In this document: one piece after another, positions 46,801 to 59,600 of the stretch | Layout: the number at the start of each line of letters is the position of its first letter | How positions within the stretch are numbered: position 1 is the stretch's first letter | Assembly: GCA_003116995.1 (NCBI GenBank) | Contig: BDSL01000002.1 | Coordinates: forward strand, 1,634,001 to 1,698,000 | Source of the DNA: Yamagishiella unicocca | Taxonomy: Eukaryota; Chlorophyta; Chlorophyceae; Chlamydomonadales; Volvocaceae | DNA: 64,000 bases | Direction of reading: 5' to 3' | Notes under the pieces: model-generated | What the model was told of the DNA's origin: nothing | Databases searched by the model: none | What the model saw: the letters and a program-made list of their open reading frames with translations, nothing else | Program-made: the position numbers and the translations under genes

Positions 46801-48995
46801 AAGTCCCAAATCAGCTTGGGTCGAGCCCCTGAGGTGCTGACCCTAGCGCAAATACGTCGAGCAGGCTCGCACAGGCGCGGAGTACCGAGAGCACTGACCC
46901 GTGGTTCCAGACGTGTAGACCAGCGTGGCCAGGTCCTCGGGAGCCACCGCTGCGGCCGTGAAGCTTCCCGATTGCCGTGCGGCCTCGCCACTCTCAATGA
47001 CGGCGGTGTAGGAAAGCACGGGGCACCTCAGCGCCGACGTCTGTCCAGGGGTGGGCTCGCCCCATAGCATCATGACGAAACGAAGAGCCGACAGCGGGTT
47101 GCTTTCCTGAAATGCAGTAGGAACGGACACGTGGACACGTGGACACTCGCTCGCAACGCTTACCACCACCACAACCCCATCGCCACCACCCACTTGCGGC
47201 AGCAGCGCCCCGTCCACCTCCAGCAGCATCGCCACCGGCAGGGTGCCGCAGTGGCCGTGGTAGTCCCGCAGCACGTCCCCACCCACCTGCGCCCGCTCGT
47301 GGGCCGCTCCTGCAGCCAGCAGCTTGCCGAGCGCCGCTCCGTCTTGCACCACCAGGCCCGTCGCGCCGCTGTGTTGTGTGATGAACAGGAGCTCCTCCGG
47401 TGGGGCGGTAGCGCCCCGCACCACCCCAGCGGCGCCGCAGGCCGCAATTGCGCCATCGGCCACCAGCCACCGGCTGGAGTTCTCGCTGAAGAGAGCCACC
47501 TGGCGCAAAGAGAAGCGAACGCGGGTTGCGTGCATGCCCAAATGCAAAGCATGGCGTGGATGGGGCGGTCGCAATGCCCACAAAGGCAGCAAGGGGGGCG
47601 CACGAAGCATTGCATGCAAACGAGAAGCAACAGATTGAAGTACCGCCTGACTTCCGGACGTTGGGATGATGGAGCGAATTCATTCGTTCCGGGCAGTCCA
47701 GTACACCAAGAAGAGCCAGCAGCTGTGGGAAGGCTGTGGGAAGGCCTTCCCAGGATGTGGCATTGGCTTGATGAAGGGCAACATATGGCTATCGGCGCTG
47801 CGGTATTGTGCCCAAGCTCGCCACCATTGCCCTCGCAACGCCGAAGATTTGTATCGGCTCGGCTAGTCCTTCAAAACTCGACTGTCATTTCATGACACCT
47901 TTTGTCACCATAGATGCTCGGGCCTAAAACCCAGGTAGACCAGCTGCAGGCGTCGCACCTTGTCGTGCTTTGCAACACCCAGTCCCTGCAGTCCCGCCGC
48001 CAAGTCTTGCATCGCGTCATACAATTGCCTAGGTGGGATGGCAAGGGGCAGCGGCACAAGTTTGTAATAGGCTACCTGGCAAATAGTTATTTCCCTTGGT
48101 TATAAGGGTGAATCCCCCCAGGCCCACGCCGCCTGTAAGCGTGTCATTGTGTTGCTGTTCCTATCTTGACGCTGACAGCAACAAGTAAGTATGGCTCGTC
48201 TGTAGCGTGACCGACCGTTGTCCGCCCGCTCCCCCGGCCCGGACCCCCCCCCCCCGTCACCACCTGAACGTCATCTCTGGGCTTCCCTCCTGATGTGGGT
48301 CACACACAGCCAATAAGCTGCCGTACAAGTCCGCGTTGTGCGACCATCTGCCGTGCCCGGGTTGGCATGGGGTGGGAACGGTGACCGCAGCACATGCAAA
48401 ATAAAGGATACATTATTTGATGCGCCGAATTTGTGTACTGCGCAGACATTTGCAGTTTGCCAGGTCGGATAACCGGTCAACTTCTGGGAGAAACTATCGG
48501 CACAGCGCGCACAAACGATGCTCAAACAAGGTTTGATAAATGCAAATGATTCGTATGCAATCTTATTGCCAAAGCTCATCCGGCCGAAGTAACGGAACGT
48601 ACAGAGGTTCTGCGTGAACTAGGCCATTTTGTTTGCGCCGTGCTCACATGTCACACAAGGTCTGTGGCGTATCCGCTTCTGTCGGAGCCTGGAACTGTCG
48701 CTCGGGGCTGGCGTCACGCCGTGTGGCACGAAGAGTCTCGGTCGATTCGCCGACCGCGACCCCCTACGAAGCAAAGGGAGCCGCAGGTATTACAAATACC
48801 CTTATTCCACAACATTGCCTGCTTCCATCCATAAAAATATACCTGACGCTCCACTTGGGCCACCCTCACAAGCGGAGCAGCCCGCCGCTGTCCCGGCCTC
48901 AAGCATACTGCGGCAGGCGCGGCGACAGCACGCCGGGAGCGCAGGCCACCAGGCCAGGCAGCTGCGCTCTCACGCGCTGATATTTGTCGCTGCAT
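43804..48995 (-). CDS. Plastid long-chain acyl-ACP synthetase, AAE15/16 type
   Basis: Activates free fatty acids with ATP via an acyl-adenylate and ligates them to acyl carrier protein (or CoA) in the chloroplast. Exons (minus): 48995-48843, about 48347-48264, 48028-47959, 47499-47164, 47106-46899, 46649-46480, 46177-45818, 45651-45484, 45272-45077, 44796-44615, 44452-about 44330, 43984-43804. Exon 1 reads as a transit peptide (MQRQISARESAAAWPGGLRS ... RRAAPLVRVAQ). Then come VALFSENSSRWLVADGAIAA, the AMP-binding P-loop YTSGTTG (E5) with PKGVMLTHANLAY (E6), WHIYERTCSYF, ISGGGSLAAHLDDFYETLG, NGWGLTETSPVLACRR, VMPGYFRDEAATA, GWFDTGDLGWIAP, LTGRAKDTIVLSSGKNVEP and the C-terminal MKPRRPEIMK. The long helical insert in exon 7 is typical of AAE15/16. 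The exon 1-2 link and the end of exon 11 are unresolved. Confidence 0.9.
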
Positions 48996-49379
48996 TATAA
49001 TGACAAATGGCGCCCAAACGACCTCTGCGGTTGAAAAAGTGCAGCGCTCGGGCGGAAAGTGCACAGATTGCAGCCCCACGGCCAAAATCAAAATACTAAC
49101 AGGAATATGGCAGACAATATCTATTCCAGTAATATTCTTGACTGTCCGCTACGATGATATGTGGCACAATTGAGATGCCGTGCAACGATGATGCCGTACT
49201 TGTGGGTTTGGTCGCTTGACGCCCACGTTACATAGAAAGGAATGTGCCTACGAAAACAGCTACAACGCGCGGACTTCCCCAGACTTTCTTTGAGCTCACC
49301 CACCGTGCAGTGTGCTTCTTGCAAGATGAGCCTAGTACGCGCATAACATAATTGCAAATAGAGTTACAAAAGTAGGACT
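48996..49379. promoter_or_regulatory. Shared divergent promoter region
   Basis: 384 bp separate the start codons of the acyl-ACP synthetase (-) and the SET/MYND gene (+), so both promoters and 5' UTRs must lie here. No specific element was identified with confidence. Confidence 0.55.
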
Positions 49380-52300
49380 ATGGAGGCAGTTGCTGCCCCG
49401 GCGCCTTTGCCTGGCGGCATTCTAGAGGTCCGAACCCACAATAGGAAGGGGAGAAGTTTGCATACAACTAGGCACGTCAAAGGAGGTGAAATTGTTCTCA
49501 TGGAGGCGCCGCTCCTCCTTTTGGTTGCGCCGGAAATGGCTCTCACTACCTGTGCGGCGTGCTTGCGGGCGGTGGGGCCTCAAGGTATACTGTTAACAAG
49601 CATGTAATGCCCGCAACAAGATCCTGTCCTAAACAACTGCGCTGACGCTCTTTGCCGTCGGCGGCGCCGCATACACCGCACGGCCCCTGGCGCCCCCCAA
49701 CCCCCTTCAGACCGCATTGACATCCGCCTTCGTTGTACCCGGATTTGGCGCCACTGCAGACTGTTTGCCATGCTCTGGTTGCAGCCAGGCGTGTTTTTGC
49801 AGCACTAGCTGTCTGCAGGCTGCCCAGGTGACGCCGTGGCTGCACACGGGCCCCATCTGCAGGTGGGGGCGTGCCGACCAGGAGCTCGGGAACCGTTAAA
49901 CCCGACCTACCAAAGACCAGTCAGTATGCCATGTTTTGACAGCGGTGCTCGGCCGCGAATGAGGGGAGTGGCGCCGTGCCTCAACGCGGCCCGTGCAGCT
50001 CGAAAGGCCTAATGTATCCGGGAATGGAATGGGCTATCGTATCCGGCCGCGACGGGCTTAGCCTGTCCGGGAGACGAACCAAGCAGCGAGCTCCCCTTCC
50101 CTCTCGCGGGCAGCCCGGCATCCTGCATCGGCTCCCTAAGCCACTGCTGACTCAGACCCGTCGTCCTAACGACCCCAACCACGTCCTGTAGCGCCTACTC
50201 GCGGCTGGCGGCGCAGGGGCTGCCCTCCGAGGAGCACGGCCAGCTGCGCTTCCTGCTCCACGCTCTGGCCCTGCGCCACACCCACACGCCGGAGGCAGGT
50301 GCGGCGCGTCACTGCCCTTGGGGCCCAGAGTTCCGCAGCCAGCCCCCTGCACCACCACTGCTGCTGCACCAGGCACCAACCCACCAGCAGGAGCGCAGAC
50401 GCTAGTGCGCCTGCCACTGGCTCTCCCACCCGCTCGCCACCCCACGCTGCCCCACCGCACCGCACCCCAGCTGCACTACCCATGTCGTGTAAACGGGCCT
50501 TTACGCCACACCACCCTACCCGCACTCTTGTCCGCTTATGATATTCTCTCTCCTACCCCTATGTCATTTGCGCAGAACGCAAGTCCGCCGCCCTCTCAGA
50601 CCTGGTGGGCCAGCCCACGGAGGCGGACCTGGCGCTCGCAGCCCGCCTGGTGCCGGCGCTGGCCGATGCGCTGGCCGGTGGGTGCTTCTGTTGCAGTTGG
50701 TGCTGGGCCTGGCTTGGGTGCTGGACGCAGGGGATAGCGCACGCCTCGAGGAAGGCGAGCTGCAAAAAGTTACAGATGTAGCGAGGGCGGCGGCGGGGAG
50801 CGGCAGCTGAAGGAGTGGATGCGCTCATTTGGGTTACCCTTGGGTACCAGGCTGGCTGAGGTAGAGAGGAAACTGACATAGGAGGAGGAGAACGGGCTGG
50901 GGGTGGGCGGGGGCCGGGGGCTAAAGGTAAAAACAGGAGGCGCGGGGCCCTGAGGGGCTCAGAAACGTTACGGCGCATGGACGGTGGAGGTCTCTGCCGG
51001 CCCCTCTATGGACCTGAGGTATCGCGGCGCTGAGGCGGAACGGGGCGGGGCGCGATGCCGCAAACCTCTTGGACGCGGCCTCGGTATCCCCGTTCGCGAC
51101 ACACCGCGTTGCAGATGGCTGCCTCACACACACTGGCGCACGCGTCTTGGCCCCCACTACGATGCGTATCGCGCCAATACGTCAATTCACCATATTGGTC
51201 ATTAACTGGCGCATCTTTACACCTGCACCGTGGCCTGAAAACCTGACCGATGGCTCGGCAACCAGACCTTCCGGCCCCAGAACCCCACTGCGCCGCTCAC
51301 GCGTTCCTGTGCTGCTGCTGCAGGTGTAGCTGCGAGCAGCCCGGTGCTGGTTGCTGGCGACCTGGCGGCGCTGCTGCGCAAGGAGCAGCTGAACGCGTAC
51401 GGCGTGTTGGCTTCGCCGCAGCAGGTGGCGGCCGCACGGGCGGCGGAGCTGGCGGCGCAGCGGGAGCCGCGAGACGCCGCCGACGGCGGCCGCGCTGGCG
51501 ATGAAGCAGATCCGTGGGCGGGCCCCAGTAGCTCGGGGGCCGGCGCCTCGGGGGTGACAAGCGGGGATCAGCCACCTCAGGAGGATGGAGAGCGGCGGCT
51601 GCGAGGCAGTGTGCTGTACGCGCAGGTGGGGCCGCAGGTCGGGGTCCCGTCACGTCCGGGGCACCTGTATTACCATTTACTGGATCGGGCCTCCCAGAGC
51701 CCGTGCAGATGCGTGCTGTGCCTGACGAATGGGCTGAGGAACGTTGTGTGACGCCGACAAAAACTGAATTGACACCCACCCACCTGCTTCGCGGCCCCAG
51801 GCCTCCCTCATCAACCACGAGTGCCTCCCCAACGTAGCGAGGTTTGACTTTTTCGACAGCGGCCGGCCCGACAGCACGCACGTGGCCTTCCGCGCGCTGC
51901 ACGACCTGCCGCCGGGCACGGAGCTGGCGCAGAGCTACGTGCCGCTTCACTGGGGCCTGGCGGAACGCCAGACGCAGTGCAGGGAGGTGTACGGCTTTGC
52001 GTGCACGTGCCCGCGGTGTCAGGTAAGAGAGGGACTGGGATGGAGCTGGGGCGGGGGGGGGCGGGGGGGCGCGGGGAATGGGGATTGCCAGGCCGTACCG
52101 GCAGGAAAAAACGGAGGGACTCGGGGCTTGGAGGCAGGAACACGAAAGGTCACAGCGCCTGGACTTCCACGCGCTGGCTGCACTGGTCGGGTGGTCGCAA
52201 TGTAAAGGGCGGGTGCCTCCAGCTGCCAACCTAGAACTGCGAGGTACGCGTCTGGAGGTTCAGGCTGTTGAGAGGGAGGTCCGGCACCGTACCGTATCGT

Positions 52301-53311
52301 GTGATGCGACACCGCTTCATATCTGAAATGGCAACACTTCAGGGTCCACCCGCGGCGCATGCTTGTACAGACCGAGTCGCAGTGGAGCGATGAGGAGAGT
52401 GAGTGGGAGACGGACAGCGGCGACGGCGACATGGCTTGCGAGGCCGAGGGCGCGGCAGCAGCAGCGCACGAGGCTGGGGATGAGGGTACAGCGGACGGTG
52501 GGGACGGAGAGGTGGAGATGCAAGACGCAATTGTAAGTGCTGGCTCGGTCAGGGCAGGGCAGGGCAGCGTGGGGTTACTAGCTGCTGCAGAGCTTCCCGT
52601 GGGTGTAGAGAGGAAGACCGTTAACTGGAAGGGAAGTCACGTGCCAGCTGTCGTTCGAATAGCTGCTGGTATGTAGGCAAGGAAATTGTCGTTTGGGAGG
52701 TCCGAGGCATAGCGAGAAGGCAGCCCTCGCACTCTGATGGATAGCTGCTGGCAGCAAGTGGTCTATCGCAAGCAGTATTGAAATGCAGTTGCGCCCGGGG
52801 CACGAGTGCTGTAGAGGAGTGCGGGTAGAGGGATGCGGGTAATACGTGAGGAGGACTGGTGCTTGCATGCAAGGGACATCAGGGTATGGATTGGTCAGCT
52901 GCAGCTAAAGGGACAGGCGGCAAGGAAGGGGAGAGGAAGGCGCACAATCCTACGGCAGCGGGTCTTTATTGGCGTCGGTGGTGCAGGACCGATGGCGCCA
53001 TAGGCGGCACGGTGACCCGTCTCCCGTTCGGGCTTTCATTGTCTGCTCTCTCTGCCTCTTTGTCCTGTGTTTAGGGGATCATCAGCGCCCCAGATGGAGA
53101 GGAGGGCCCGTTGGATCCGACCTACCTGCGGCTGTTCTTGCTCAAGTACATGTGCGCACGGGCAGGTTGCTTTGGCACAGCGGCGCCGCCGACCCCCGGG
53201 TCGCCCATGCTCGAGTGCAATGTCTGCGGGCAGTCTAGGTCTGAGCAAGAATTCTTACGGGACCTGGAGAAGGCGAAGCAGGATGAGCAGCACACTAGCA
53301 GCAGGCGCTAG
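49380..53311 (+). CDS. SET and MYND domain (SMYD-like) lysine methyltransferase
   Basis: Predicted S-adenosylmethionine-dependent protein-lysine methyltransferase. Eight exons: 49380-49584, 49760-49862, 50192-50298, 50576-50677, 51324-51625, 51801-52022, 52371-52532, 53075-53311, phases consistent, about 479 residues. The N-terminal half of SET (RTHNRKGRSLHTTRHVKGGE) is interrupted by a MYND zinc finger (CAAC ... CSGCSQACFCSTSC ... WLHTGPIC), the defining SMYD arrangement. The C-terminal SET half has SLINHECLPNVARFDFF and GTELAQSYVPLHWGLAERQ, then a post-SET cluster CTCPRC, an acidic loop (WSDEESEWETDSGDG) and CNVCGQ. A Gly/Ser/Asp-rich spacer sits in exon 5. A TGTAA polyadenylation signal lies at 53554-53558. 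Plant ASHR2 has a comparable layout; the substrate is not predictable. Confidence 0.9.
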
Positions 53312-53553
53312 AGGTTATGAGATACGTTCTTTGGGTCCCTGTAACGGGAGTTGACTCTTGACTGACGTTAGATCCTAAGGCTGGCGGCTGTACCCTTGGT
53401 TTTTTTCCACTTATGGTGCCTGGCGGCCGTGGAGTTGGTTGGCTGTGGCAACCGCGCAGGGTGGCGTCTCTGCGCCTTTCGGGGATTTTCGGACATATAC
53501 AGAGTTACAGACCCCTCTTCTTGCCCTGAGTTCGCCTGGGCTTGAGGATATAC

Positions 53554-53558
53554 TGTAA
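53554..53558 (+). promoter_or_regulatory. TGTAA polyadenylation signal
   Basis: The volvocine consensus TGTAA lies 243 bp after the SET/MYND stop codon. Confidence 0.6.
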
Positions 53559-53569
53559 TAGCATTTCTT

Positions 53570-55915
53570 GATTTGAGTCCATTGAATTAGAGGTGTCATT
53601 CCTTTTTGTGTAGCTAGGTTTAAAACTTACTGGGTGTGGCCGCTAGGGGAGTCGCGTTCCGACCGGGCATGCGCTGTCGAGGCTGTCGTTAGCACGGAGA
53701 GGTGGCCTCCTTATGCGTTGCCCACTGTACATGGCCACCTTTACCTTAAAACACAATGGTTGTAGCACTTGGACAATGATTCGGTCTCTATAATACCGGT
53801 ATCTCCCATTCTGCTCATTTCAATGGTGACAAAGGAGCACAAATGATGCAAAATCAGCACAAAATGATGCAAAAGCGGTATATGCACCGCTGAATATAGG
53901 ACTTTGCCATGGATGCATGCTGATAAGCCGCAACACTTGCAGGTATGACTGAGTAACATGCCCCAAGATGCAAACGAAGGAAACGACAACTTTGTCGGTA
54001 TAGTAATGCGTTGTCAAGGTCGGTAACCGATGTTCCCCTGCAGCCCTTTTATTGCATCATCGCAAGCATTTGAACACTGTACATGGTGTTGTATCTGGGT
54101 ACGTGAACTGTGCGTATGCATGCATGATGTGTAAGAGAATGTGATAGTTCGCCATTCGGTTGTCGAAATGCGCTTATGTCGGACACCCTCAAGCAAGGAA
54201 AAACGGGTGCGAAGAAAATTCAAATATATCTTGTTTTCTCTGGCTATGCAAAATATCGTGGCAATTGTGTCTGTGTCGCGTTGCGCTTTGCACTCAACGA
54301 CCGCCGTGTCCCGTTGCGTACACCCTCTGAATGGGCGCAATTTTGCTGTCAAACTAAACATAAAATTTTACCCTCTATTCTGCGTACGCGTAAGTTCAGA
54401 CTGTTTGCTATCTCTTCCAGCCCTACACTTTATATAAAGGCGCCTGGCAAGGCCTGACACAGACCTCTAGAAAATACCTTATACGTCTGAGTATTTACTA
54501 GAAGTAGGGGATGCAGGTGGTTGTATGCGAAGGAAAAATTACTATTTGTTTTGCGCCCACCGTTTTCGACTGGCGAGGAGCGAGAGAGTCGGCTAGCCAA
54601 GGATCGATCAGGTGGCTTCTCAACGCGCAACCTGAATGTGAAAAGACATCATTCAAGGCAGAGATTTGCATTTCCTGTGGTAATTCGTGTGTCCGGCAGC
54701 CAACTGTACCTGCTACTGTACGTTATGTTTCGCCTTATGTTTCGCCTCAAAGTTGCAAACGTTTTAGGCTGTCTGTCTTAGCTGCAACATAAGCATTGGT
54801 CAAGGGAAATAACGATGGTCACTAATTTGCGAGGTGCTGGTACACCAGGGTGACAATGGCCACCATGGCGGACTAGCTGCGACGATGCTGGTACACCAGG
54901 GTAATCACAGCGAAGTAACTGTGAATATAGTATACTATATTATAAGCATAGGTCCGTAAAGGTCTTCGCTCGATGACGGGCAGCGATAAAGGCACAGCTG
55001 CCCGCTGTAGGATGCTGTCCCGAAGTTGAGCTGCACAGCACACAAAAAGAGACGGCAAGAGTAAGCACCTACGATCGCATCGATTGTCATTGATATTACC
55101 GACTGACGACGTTGGAGAAAAGGCAAGGCCTTATGACACCCCTCGTCCACGGCTGGGATCCAGCCAAGCCCTGCATAGTTCATGAAGTCAAGCAGGTGCA
55201 ACCTGTTCTACCCTACGCAGCAACGAGATGTAGCGTTCGCCCAAAATTGGCCGGATGTCGTACACGCCAACAAGCGCTGACCGCAGCTGGACCAGCAGCC
55301 TCGCAATGCTCCCCCTGACTGAACGGTTCGTGGGCATATGGAGCAAGGAGGAGGGCCTTGCTCCTAAAACACGCCAATGGGGCACTTCGACAAAGTCAAG
55401 GGACCAACCGCCTCGTCGCCCTTTCCACTGTACTTTCCTCGAGCTCCGAGGCTCACGCTTGACACATATAATATCGCTGCAGCATTTGTCGCGGTTTTCG
55501 TCGCCTGCCATAGCTGACGACGGCTGACGTGGCCATAGGCGAACCTTGACGAACAAACATTCTGTCCCCACCGTGCCCTACAGATGAAAAAAATGGTACT
55601 ATTGTCTAAAATCGCAATCAAATGATATAAATCAGATCCGTCGCTGGATGGTGGCCTCTCTAAAAGCCACATGGCGTCACAAGAAGCCATTAATCGCTGC
55701 ACTGTCATTAACACCGCTTAGTTCCAGTAATGCAATGAAGCCGCAATGACAGAGGTTTTAGCCTGTCGCTGCTACGCACCCGCCCGCCCAGCTACGGAGA
55801 TTTGCAGTATAAGTTTGTCGTAAAACCTCGTGTACAAGCTATACGAAGACAGAGCACAACGCAAGCCGTGCAAATTAGGAAACCTTGAAAGCACGTTTTG
55901 CCTATTGATATGAAG
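53570..55915. other. Intergenic region, lower GC
   Basis: No recognised gene. A short duplication, gatgctggtacaccagggt, lies at about 54833-54901. Confidence 0.5.
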
Positions 55916-55919
55916 ATGT

Positions 55920-56625
55920 CTTACAGTGTCCACAAGCCCGGGCAAGCCCAGGACATGAGGGGGGCCCATACCGAGACCTCACCACGCCTCACCTTACGAC
56001 AGGCCAGCGCTAGCAGCCAGCAGACGCCCAAAAAGGTACAGGGAAATATGATCGCGTCGAAGAGGGCGGGGCCCCGCCCAAAAAAGACAACTCAGGCAGC
56101 CCACCGCCTGAAGAATGAACCGACGGGACGGAAACCCCCGATTGCCCAGGGCACGGCCCACCCGCGAAAACCACCCCTACCACGAGCCGGCCGCGAAGGG
56201 TACATCAGCATGACGCGCCCCAGGCACACCCACCAACAACTAGACGGAACAAACTGCACGGGAGAAAAACCCAAAACAGCCCTGGGCCAAGAATGCAACA
56301 GACAGGCGGACAAGCAGTCCACGAAAAGCAGCAGGCAGGAGCCGCTCAGGCCCCCCAGGGCAGCAAGGTTCAGACAGTACGCCGTAAGCGACCACCAACC
56401 ACCGGAGGAACCATCGGTGGCCCCGACAGCACCCCACCCCATCCGCGGCATACCTACCTAAGCAAAACCCCGCAGATGGGCCTAACGGTCTCAAACGCAG
56501 CCAACTGCGCGCGAACACACGGCACCGGGCGGGCCCCGCCAGGTCGACAAAGTACCGCCGGCAAGCCTGAAACAGCCCGGAGCGTGCAGCGGAGGCCCAA
56601 TCACGTTTGTGAGATTGTAAAATGA
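55920..56625 (-). mobile_element. LINE 3' fragment, minus orientation
   Basis: The minus strand is T-rich and A-poor like the 3' UTR of the intact LINE. Near its 5' end it encodes AARSGLFQACRRYFVDLAG, resembling the intact element's C-terminus (AMRSGLLAKFWALLRDFAG). It ends with cactgtaag, containing TGTAA, at about 55921. This region also differs sharply in base skew from its flanks. It is read as a 5'-truncated copy of a related LINE. The ORFs on both strands (for example 55898-56461) lack domains and are shadows of this. Confidence 0.55.
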
Positions 56626-56629
56626 TACG

Positions 56630-59600
56630 CACTTATATTTTACTTCCATACAACGCCATAATGGGGTTGCCTCATTTCCACGCTTTTTCGCTCCTTTCTT
56701 CAAGTGCCAGGAGCTCTAAGTCAAGTGGTACAAGCGCACGCCTGGCGCGTGAATCTATCGATCGATTTGGTGCTCGCACCTTTTGGTTGGGGGCCTGGGA
56801 GGGTGGCCAAGAAAACCTTGGGGACGGGGGCCGGAGGCAAAGCGTCCTAGCCTGGGAAAGCCTTGAGCACGAGTGCAGGGCACGTCAACATCACAGCGAC
56901 GCACGCAGCAATACCTTCCTCACATTATGTAAAGTCAGCACGACCAGGCGTACGTTGATTTCTGTTCTCCGCGTGCGTTTGCTGCTCTGGAGCCTTTGGC
57001 TCGTACGTATGGGCTCAATAAAATAACATGCAGCAGGTGGTGGTGGTTGTTGTAAGGTGGTTGGTTTACTTGTTACAGTGGGCTCCAGACCTTAAAACCC
57101 TTAAGGTGTTACCCCCTTTTTGAGCTTAAGAATTGCCGTCCACACCAGTATCTTGTTCTGGTCGCTGGCTTGCAGCATGGGACCAAGTACGCGCCCAAGT
57201 AAACTCTAATGGAGTTGGCGGAATCGCAAGGCAGTAGCTGCTTGGCGGAGTTAGGCTTATTGGCGTTACGACAGTGCCTATTCCTTGAACGTAGCAGTCT
57301 CTGATATCGTGCCGGCCCCAGCCCCCAGCATGGACCAGCCAGGAAGGGCCGCAGCCACGCCGGAGCTTGGCGTGTCACGACACAGCACGTACCTGGCACA
57401 TCAGGTGCCGGTTCCGATAGCCAGTAGCGCTGAAAAGGCATGCTCGAGATGGTGGGAATGCTCTTCTCCGGCTGTAGTCTAGCTGCCCCAGCTGCTGCTC
57501 CTGGGCCTTACAACTTAGCCGGTACCAGGCGCGCCGCCTTTCCGAAGTCGTTGCTGTTACTGCTCCCCACTGCTGAGCGGGTTCTGGTGTCTCGCACACG
57601 CTGCGTCGATCACCCGCTGTGTCGCGACAGGCGCTAGACAGCGGAGAGTTCTTGCACAGGACGCGCTACTGCGCCTGTAAGCTGTTCATGCCTAAACCAA
57701 GAAATAAAATGGGCCAAGAAGCATTATTTTTGGCTCGAGAGGCCTTTCTGGTGTGGCTAGTCTGCGGGTTTGGTATGAGACATGCCCGGTCAGATCAACC
57801 CTCGTGTCACGAGACTGTGCCGGGCAGAAGGCAAGGGAAGGCCGGTCGGCATAAAGATCGGGAGGCAAACTTAACAACAGGTGTCTAGTGTTATGCGTAC
57901 AGCGTGACATTCGCAGCAACAGAGGCACAGCGGAAGCCCCTGCGCCGACCCTCATGAGTGGCGCTTGCAACCATTCCGGATAATAACTTGACACGATGAC
58001 ACCTGCTGCCCACCGGGCCGTACTGGGCCACTGGGTTCTCACAGTAGACCGATAGGGGGCGTCACCTGGCAGTGCCCGCGCCTTGAGGAGAAGCTCGTAT
58101 ACGTCCAATATAATTGGTTTTACCTAGGGAAGTGCAGGCTGGGCTTGAGGCATTGAACGCGCGCGTTGCTGGACGAGCACACATTTCCTTCGATGTGCGG
58201 CACCAAACGGCACCTGCCAGTGACTCACGGTTCGTTCATCTGTCCGGCGCTGCGGCCCATCCGGCATAGCGAGCTGAGCAACGTTGGACCCGCCCTGAAG
58301 TATTTTGTCTAGTACGCACGTATCGCACGAAGAAACGTCGAGACAGAGTGCTTCAAACTCTTGCTGTTATGGGGTTCACGACTGCCTACGGCACCACCGG
58401 AGTTCCACTTCATGGTCTTCATCGCATATCTCAATGATGCTCAATGGACGCCAGCTTGCGCTGGGCTTTGTTAACCTGTCCATGCGCCCCCGTGTTCACC
58501 CTGCCCACATGACGTTTAGTGGCAGTGGGCATAAAATGCATCGCGCTACACGACGCGACACGGCACTGCTTACTGGAGCCCCCAATCTGCAGGCAGGCAC
58601 TGTCGCGCCAAAACAACGGTGAGCAACAAGTGTCAGCACCTAAAAGATGTGTCAACGGTGAGTGTCAACGGTGAGCAACAAGTGTCAGCACACCGTTTCA
58701 GCCTCATCGCTGGGGTTCCGTGCCTAATGATTGGAGCACAGAGCGCTTGGGGACACTGCACCTGAAGCAACAACGCTGCATGCGCGTAGGCAGTGTCAAG
58801 ATGCCCAAGAGGTGAGTGTGCCCTTACAAAGCGTTTGGGTTTTAAGTGAGGTTTAGGCAGGCATCGGTGGCAAGGCAGGCATCGGTGGCAAGTGGGTGAC
58901 TGCCCATCGTAGCTGCAAGGTCTGGCGCACTCACGCGATCTGTGTTTTCCTACCCTTTTATGTGCTCCCCGATTCCCTTGCTGCCCGAACGTTCTGCATT
59001 TCGGCATTGTGTGCGGAGCCCTCGTCACACTACGCCGATTCTAGGTAGATTGTCCTTGATACGCCCTGATACGCCAAGTTGCCCCCGGCATTTAGGTGTG
59101 CGGGGCAGCGGGTCACCGCAAGGCACTTGCAATCTCGCCGACCAACGTCTTACGGTTAGGTATCTGAAAGATCGTTTCGGCAAAGATTCTCTTTCGCATG
59201 TCGTCGGGACGCGCATGCGCAACGAAGGGGCCGTGGCACTGCGGGCCGATTGGCAAGTAAGCTTGGCGTTCATATTTGCATTCAGTGAACGTTGCAACTT
59301 ATGGATGAACTGCAACACCTTCTTACTATCTATCCCTTTGTTAAGTGCGTTTCGGCCACGTGCACCCAGGTGCACCAAACACCATGATGATATCCAGGTG
59401 CCTTGCTTTATTTATTTTGTTGAACGCCGGCTTTTGAACCCCAGTGCGGAAAGCTGAGTAAAAAAACCCGGGTCCATGATTGTCCATCTGTCGCTCTATC
59501 CGCGTCACCTGAATTTATCCAACTGATGCACCCCAGGACACAACAGATATACGTCTCATCACTTAGACAGGCTATGAAGACCGAGATGGTGTCGGCAAGG

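Noticed and set aside
55898..56461. 187-codon plus-strand ORF
   Set aside because: The minus strand of the same region resembles a LINE C-terminus and 3' UTR; the A-rich, T-poor plus strand is simply its complement.
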